From Aquisphaera giovannonii (GTDB lineage Bacteria > Planctomycetota > Planctomycetia > Isosphaerales > Isosphaeraceae): a stretch of DNA of 64,000 nt. This document shows positions 60,880-64,000 of this stretch, piece by piece; positions within the stretch are counted from its first letter, which is position 1; each line of letters opens with the position of its first letter. Location: positions 1,860,001 through 1,924,000 of the forward strand of contig NZ_CP042997.1 of assembly GCF_008087625.1 (NCBI RefSeq), in the 5' to 3' direction. The notes below the pieces were generated by a model. It was not told the origin of the DNA and made no database searches. It saw nothing but the letters and a program-made list of their open reading frames with translations. Both the position numbers and the translations under genes were made by a program.

Positions 60880-62190
60880 GAGGCTCGTCAGAATAACTTG
60901 CCTGGGTTTTGTTGATCTGGTTCAATGCCTGCACTATGCAGGATTCGACCACCAAGCAACGGATTGCAGTGAAGTTCCATGACCTCGCGGGGCTCATGGA
61001 CGAGCGGATGTCTCGACAGTGGGCCGCCGCGGAAGCGTCGGCGTACGGCTGGGGTGGCGTTCGTGCGGTGAGCGAGGCGATCGGCATGTCGCCGCACACC
61101 ATCCGCAAAGGGTCGACCGAGTTGGCGGGGCGCGAAGCGAATCCCGACATCCCGATCCCGCCCCGGATTCGCCGACCGGGAGGCGGTCGGAAGCGCTGTA
61201 CGGAGTCGGACCCCGAGCTGTCCGCGGCGCTGGAACTGGTGGTCGACCCAGTGACGCGCGGCGACCCGATGTCGCCGTTGCGCTGGACCTGCAAGAGCAC
61301 AACCCGGTTGGCCGAGGAGTTGACGCGGCAGGGCCACCCCGCCAGCCCGAGTACCGTCGGGCGATTGCTGAAGGCCGCCGGGTACAGCTTGCAAAGCAAC
61401 CGGAAGACGAAGGAGGGGGGCGGTCACCCGGACCGGAACGCCCAGTTCGAGCACATCAACGCGATGGTGAAGGCGTTCCAGGAGAACGGCCAGCCAGTGA
61501 TCTCGGTCGACACGAAGAAGAAGGAACTGGTCGGAGAGTTCAAGAACGGCGGACGGGAATGGCAACCGAGCGGCCATCCCCAGGAGGTGCTCGTCCACGA
61601 CTTCATGGACAAGGAGCTCGGCAAAGCGATCCCCTACGGCGTCTACGACGTGACGGGGAACCAGGGCTGGGTCAGCGTGGGCATCGATCATGACACGGCA
61701 CGGTTCGCGGCGGAGGCGATCCGTCGTTGGTGGAAGAAGATGGGGTCGAGGCGCTACCGCGGGGCGGACCGGTTGCTGATCACCGCGGATGGTGGCGGGA
61801 GCAACGGTAGCCGGTGCCGCCTGTGGAAGGTGGCCCTGCAGGAATTGGCCAGGGGACTGGGGATACCCCTACACGTGTGCCACTTCCCGCCGGGCACCAG
61901 CAAGTGGAACAAGATCGAGCACCGGATGTTCTGCCATATCACACAGAACTGGCGCGGACGTCCCTTGGTCAGCCACGAGGTGATCATCAACCTGATCGCC
62001 AACACCGCGACCGACCGAGGCCTCACCATCCAGGCAGAACTCGATCCGGGCAGCTATCCGACCGGGATCAAGGTGACTGACGAACAACTGGCCGCGGTGA
62101 ACATTACACCCAATGCATTCCACGGCGAATGGAACTACTCCATCCTGCCTGGTAAGCGAGAAAAATAGGCAACTTATTCTGACGAGGCTC
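60880..62190 (+). mobile_element. Complete ISAzo13-family insertion sequence, about 1311 bp
   Basis: Terminal inverted repeats: positions 60880-60903 match the reverse complement of 62167-62190 at 22 of 24 bases, beginning GAGGCTCGTCAGAATAACTT on the left. The boundary is certain to within a base or two. The internal gene (60936-62168) is intact. The right end lies in the 3' end of the IS1380 transposase gene and supplies its final codons. Target duplication is not obvious. Confidence 0.85.
60936..62168 (+). CDS. ISAzo13-family transposase
   Basis: The protein has 410 residues from ATG 60936 (MQDSTTKQRIAVKFHDLAGL). An N-terminal helix-turn-helix region (YGWGGVRAVSEAIGMSPHTI) precedes the DDE core: ISVDTKKKELVGEFKNGG (Asp), LLITADGGGSNGSRCRLWK (Asp) and FPPGTSKWNKIEHRMFCHIT (Glu). 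These match the ISAzo13/IS630-superfamily pattern. It is intact, without stops, and lies centrally between good inverted repeats, so the element may be active. Confidence 0.93.
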   Translation: MQDSTTKQRIAVKFHDLAGLMDERMSRQWAAAEASAYGWGGVRAVSEAIGMSPHTIRKGSTELAGREANPDIPIPPRIRRPGGGRKRCTESDPELSAALELVVDPVTRGDPMSPLRWTCKSTTRLAEELTRQGHPASPSTVGRLLKAAGYSLQSNRKTKEGGGHPDRNAQFEHINAMVKAFQENGQPVISVDTKKKELVGEFKNGGREWQPSGHPQEVLVHDFMDKELGKAIPYGVYDVTGNQGWVSVGIDHDTARFAAEAIRRWWKKMGSRRYRGADRLLITADGGGSNGSRCRLWKVALQELARGLGIPLHVCHFPPGTSKWNKIEHRMFCHITQNWRGRPLVSHEVIINLIANTATDRGLTIQAELDPGSYPTGIKVTDEQLAAVNITPNAFHGEWNYSILPGKREK

Positions 62191-63700
62191 CCAGCCTCAT
62201 CAGGAAGGCGCCACGCCACGGGTTCCACGACAGGATCCGGTAGATCAACCTCCTGCCACCTCGGATGATCTGGCAGGGCATCTCGATCATCGCCGCTCGG
62301 AACGTCCGGAACTCCATCGCCAGCAGGGCCCGCTTCTGGGCCTCGTGACGCTCGGCGTGCCGCGGCGAGATCGGCAGCAGCAGCGCCGACCACGCCTTCA
62401 GGCTCCAGGCCAGGCTCGCCATCACCATGTACGCCCAGTTGCTCACCAGGTCGTCCACCGGCGTCGCGAGCGCGTGCACCCCGCCCTTCAGCTGCGCGAC
62501 CAGGTTCTCCTGATTGCACCGCCGGTTCGCATCCAGGACGACCGCCTCGGCGGGCCGCTCGCGGTCGTTGGTGATGAAGAAGAAGTATCGGTACTCCTCG
62601 AACAGGCGCATCTGGCCCTTGTCCCTCGCCAGCCGCTTGCGGAGCACCACGACCCGATACGCGCGGTCGCAGGCCGTGGGCCGATAGTCGAACTCCGCGA
62701 CCATCTCCTCGAGCGTCCCGATCGTCTCGAATTCGCGGGCCTCGACGACCTTCGCCTTGTGCCGCTCGGGCCGCTCGCGGGGCACGGTCCCGATGGGCGG
62801 CTCGGGCCGCTCCAGGTAGCCGTAGGCGCCCTCGGGCAGGGCGACCAGGTTGGGCATCGCGTCGAGGCCGAAGATGAAGCGGACGTGGCCGGCGTCGTCC
62901 CAGCGATCCAGCCGCCTCGTCTGCGAGAAGTCGGTGTCGCCGCGCAGCAGGACCTCGCGGAAGCCGGCTCGGCGGCACAGCGCGATGGCCTTCTCCTCGT
63001 AGACCCACGCCTCGTCGTGCGACGGCCGGTTGCCGGGGCGGTCGGCCAGGAACGGCGGCTCGGAGGTGTTGGCCAGCGAGACGACCAGCGGGTGATAGCC
63101 CCAGGTGCCGTCGTAGGCGATGTCGATGCCCGCCTTGCACTCGGCGCCGGTGCCGACGAGGGTGCCGTCGATGTCGATGATCGCCCGCTCGAAGAAGCCG
63201 GCGGGCTGCTGCCGCCAGACGCGGAGCCGGGCCGCGTTGAAGGCGTCCATGAGGTCCAGGACGTCGGGCCCCTCGAAGCGGCGGCAGAAGTCGCCCCCGG
63301 TGGTGGGGTCGGGGATCCGCCCGGCGCCAAGGGCGTCGAGGAAGGCCTCGTCGTTGCGTCGCAGCTCGATGTGCTCGATGCGGCTGCCGCCGGCGGCGAT
63401 GTTCAGGGCGACGTTGAGGACGTGGTCGGACTCGTGATAGGGGAGGTGCCGCCTCAGGAGCTTGAGTCGGGAGTCGATGTCGCCGATCAGGCCGGAGGCG
63501 CGGGCGACCATCATCAGGGCGCCGACGCCGCCGCAGGCGATGCCGCGGGCTCGGGAGGAGAGCTCGTAGTGGACGTCGGTGGCCGTGAACATGGGGGACT
63601 CGCGTTCCTCCCCGGGACGATTCTCCAGCCGTCTCTCGAGTCTCCTCTTGCTCCGCCGCAGCTTCTCGCGGACAGTGGTCCTCACTCGAAAACCCTCCAT
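62174..63700 (-). CDS. IS1380-family transposase, 3' end altered by ISAzo13 insertion
   Basis: The protein has 508 residues from ATG 63700 (a GTG at 63685 is an alternative). Typical features: HLPYHESDHVLNVALNIAAG, IPDPTTGGDFCRRFEG, IIDIDGTLVGTGAECKAGID (first Asp), LLRGDTDFSQTRRLDRW (second Asp), FFFITNDRERPAEAVVLDAN and SNWAYMVMASLAWSLKAWSA. The last residues (GASSE) are encoded by the ISAzo13 right end, so the native terminus of perhaps 10-20 residues was lost when ISAzo13 inserted. Activity is uncertain. Confidence 0.9.
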   Translation of the reverse strand: MEGFRVRTTVREKLRRSKRRLERRLENRPGEERESPMFTATDVHYELSSRARGIACGGVGALMMVARASGLIGDIDSRLKLLRRHLPYHESDHVLNVALNIAAGGSRIEHIELRRNDEAFLDALGAGRIPDPTTGGDFCRRFEGPDVLDLMDAFNAARLRVWRQQPAGFFERAIIDIDGTLVGTGAECKAGIDIAYDGTWGYHPLVVSLANTSEPPFLADRPGNRPSHDEAWVYEEKAIALCRRAGFREVLLRGDTDFSQTRRLDRWDDAGHVRFIFGLDAMPNLVALPEGAYGYLERPEPPIGTVPRERPERHKAKVVEAREFETIGTLEEMVAEFDYRPTACDRAYRVVVLRKRLARDKGQMRLFEEYRYFFFITNDRERPAEAVVLDANRRCNQENLVAQLKGGVHALATPVDDLVSNWAYMVMASLAWSLKAWSALLLPISPRHAERHEAQKRALLAMEFRTFRAAMIEMPCQIIRGGRRLIYRILSWNPWRGAFLMRLGASSE

Positions 63701-63766
63701 TGCTGGAATAGTGAGAACGTGTAGACACCTCCATTATTCCAGGAATGCCGAGGGTTTTCGAGCTTT
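62191..63766 (-). mobile_element. IS1380-family element, truncated at its transposase 3' end
   Basis: The right boundary is placed near the inverted repeat at 63735-63762; the left boundary is the ISAzo13 insertion point. No matching left inverted repeat is found in 59300-59406, so the left end of this element is either elsewhere or deleted. Confidence 0.6.
63685..63762. repeat. Inverted repeat at the IS1380 end, arms of about 27 bp
   Basis: Arms 63685-63710 and 63735-63762 share CTCGAAAACCCTC and a CATTsCTGGAATA core in opposite orientation, with a 2-nt length difference and one mismatch, around a 24-nt loop. The transposase start codon lies inside the left arm, so a hairpin at this end could limit read-through transposase expression. 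Confidence 0.6.
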
Positions 63767-63771
63767 GTCCT

Positions 63772-63960
63772 TCAGCCGACCCAATTCGAGGTATATATCA
63801 CGCTTGGTTCAGGCCTAGAGTCGCTCGAGGAGACGCTCCCGCCGTGGGCGGCGGCCTTGGCTCCTGGGTCGCCATGCTTCTCCTCGGCAGCAGCGAGCCC
63901 ATGTCTTTCTTGAGCGTGCTTGGTGGTTTCGGGAGGGGTCGAGTCAGCCCGACGTACCAT
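63772..63960 (-). CDS. Uncertain small protein, possibly a gene fragment beside the IS
   Basis: A frame of 62 residues from ATG 63960 (GGAGG-like CTCCG upstream on the sense strand is some 30 nt away). It is polar, Glu/His/Lys-rich (TPPETTKHAQERHGLAAAEE) and ends just outside the IS1380 end (SVIYTSNWVG). It may be the 5' part of a gene cut by the insertion. No domain. Confidence 0.3.
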   Translation of the reverse strand: MVRRADSTPPETTKHAQERHGLAAAEEKHGDPGAKAAAHGGSVSSSDSRPEPSVIYTSNWVG

Positions 63961-64000
63961 CTTGAGGGGATCTCTTTACTCGGAGGAATCCATGGGCGGA

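Overview
The window is about 70% G+C and looks like a chromosomal segment of a planctomycete, most likely an Isosphaeraceae-type organism. The reasons are: Ser/Thr kinases with the planctomycete N-terminal 'LTEFQAGRLLLGK' architecture, proteins with the LEPR-type N-terminal export motif (32.8 and 47.1 kb), a planctomycete-specific lipoprotein-like family (11.4 kb), a Tat-exported Gfo/Idh/MocA oxidoreductase, a flotillin/NfeD operon, and many small Gly/Tyr/Pro-rich secreted proteins. No rRNA operon, CRISPR array or replication origin is visible.

Layout, 1-50.9 kb (core chromosome). 0-4.2 kb: small membrane proteins, a membrane GTPase and a Ser/Thr kinase. 4.3-10.3 kb: a minus-strand translation block rpmI-rplT-pheS-(small ORF)-(APC permease)-pheT; infC lies apart at 26.4 kb and probably starts at AUC. 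11.4-21.8 kb: a planctomycete LolA-like protein, a long NfeD-like protein with two degenerate ClpP-like domains, an acyltransferase with inserted ankyrin repeats, the short nfeD-floA operon, a thioredoxin-YHS protein and a DtxR-family regulator. 21.8-31 kb: thiO, a beta-propeller protein, an RlmI-like methyltransferase, clpS, infC, a GNAT enzyme, an NRAMP-Usp fusion with a candidate palindromic operator, and two small secreted proteins. 31-40.8 kb: a Gfo/Idh oxidoreductase, a CARDB surface protein, a YhaM-type exoribonuclease, an orphan antitoxin-like protein, a glgP-kinase pair and an 18-residue-repeat secreted protein. 41-50.9 kb: nuoL-nuoM, a ferredoxin, an LEPR-type surface protein, a zinc metallopeptidase, HtrA, RsmD and a PTS EIIA protein.

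Layout, 51-64 kb (accessory region). It begins at a degenerate tRNA-Leu(TAG) whose 3' two thirds are canonical and whose 5' third is not, the expected look of a distal attachment site of a tRNA-integrated island. Base composition and codon use become less G+C-biased immediately to the right. The region holds an overlapping ImmA/IrrE metallopeptidase + PIN-like gene pair (a candidate toxin-antitoxin or defence module), a DUF4145 protein, two overlapping small minus-strand genes, a sigma-70 gene interrupted by an in-frame TGA inside region 4.2, a run of small plus-strand genes ending in a DUF3467 gene with a clear terminator, and then an insertion-sequence nest. The nest is a complete IS701-family element (TTAG duplication, probable -1 frameshift tail) abutting a complete ISAzo13-family element that itself cuts the 3' end of an IS1380-family transposase gene.

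How it fits together: the left 51 kb is housekeeping (translation, respiration, envelope, stress proteases, metal homeostasis, kinase signalling). The right 13 kb is a mosaic of acquired, partly decaying genes. The best candidates for something undescribed are the ImmA/IrrE-PIN pair, the ankyrin-in-acyltransferase fusion, the doubly degenerate NfeD protease, the AUC-initiated infC and the IS701 frameshift signal.
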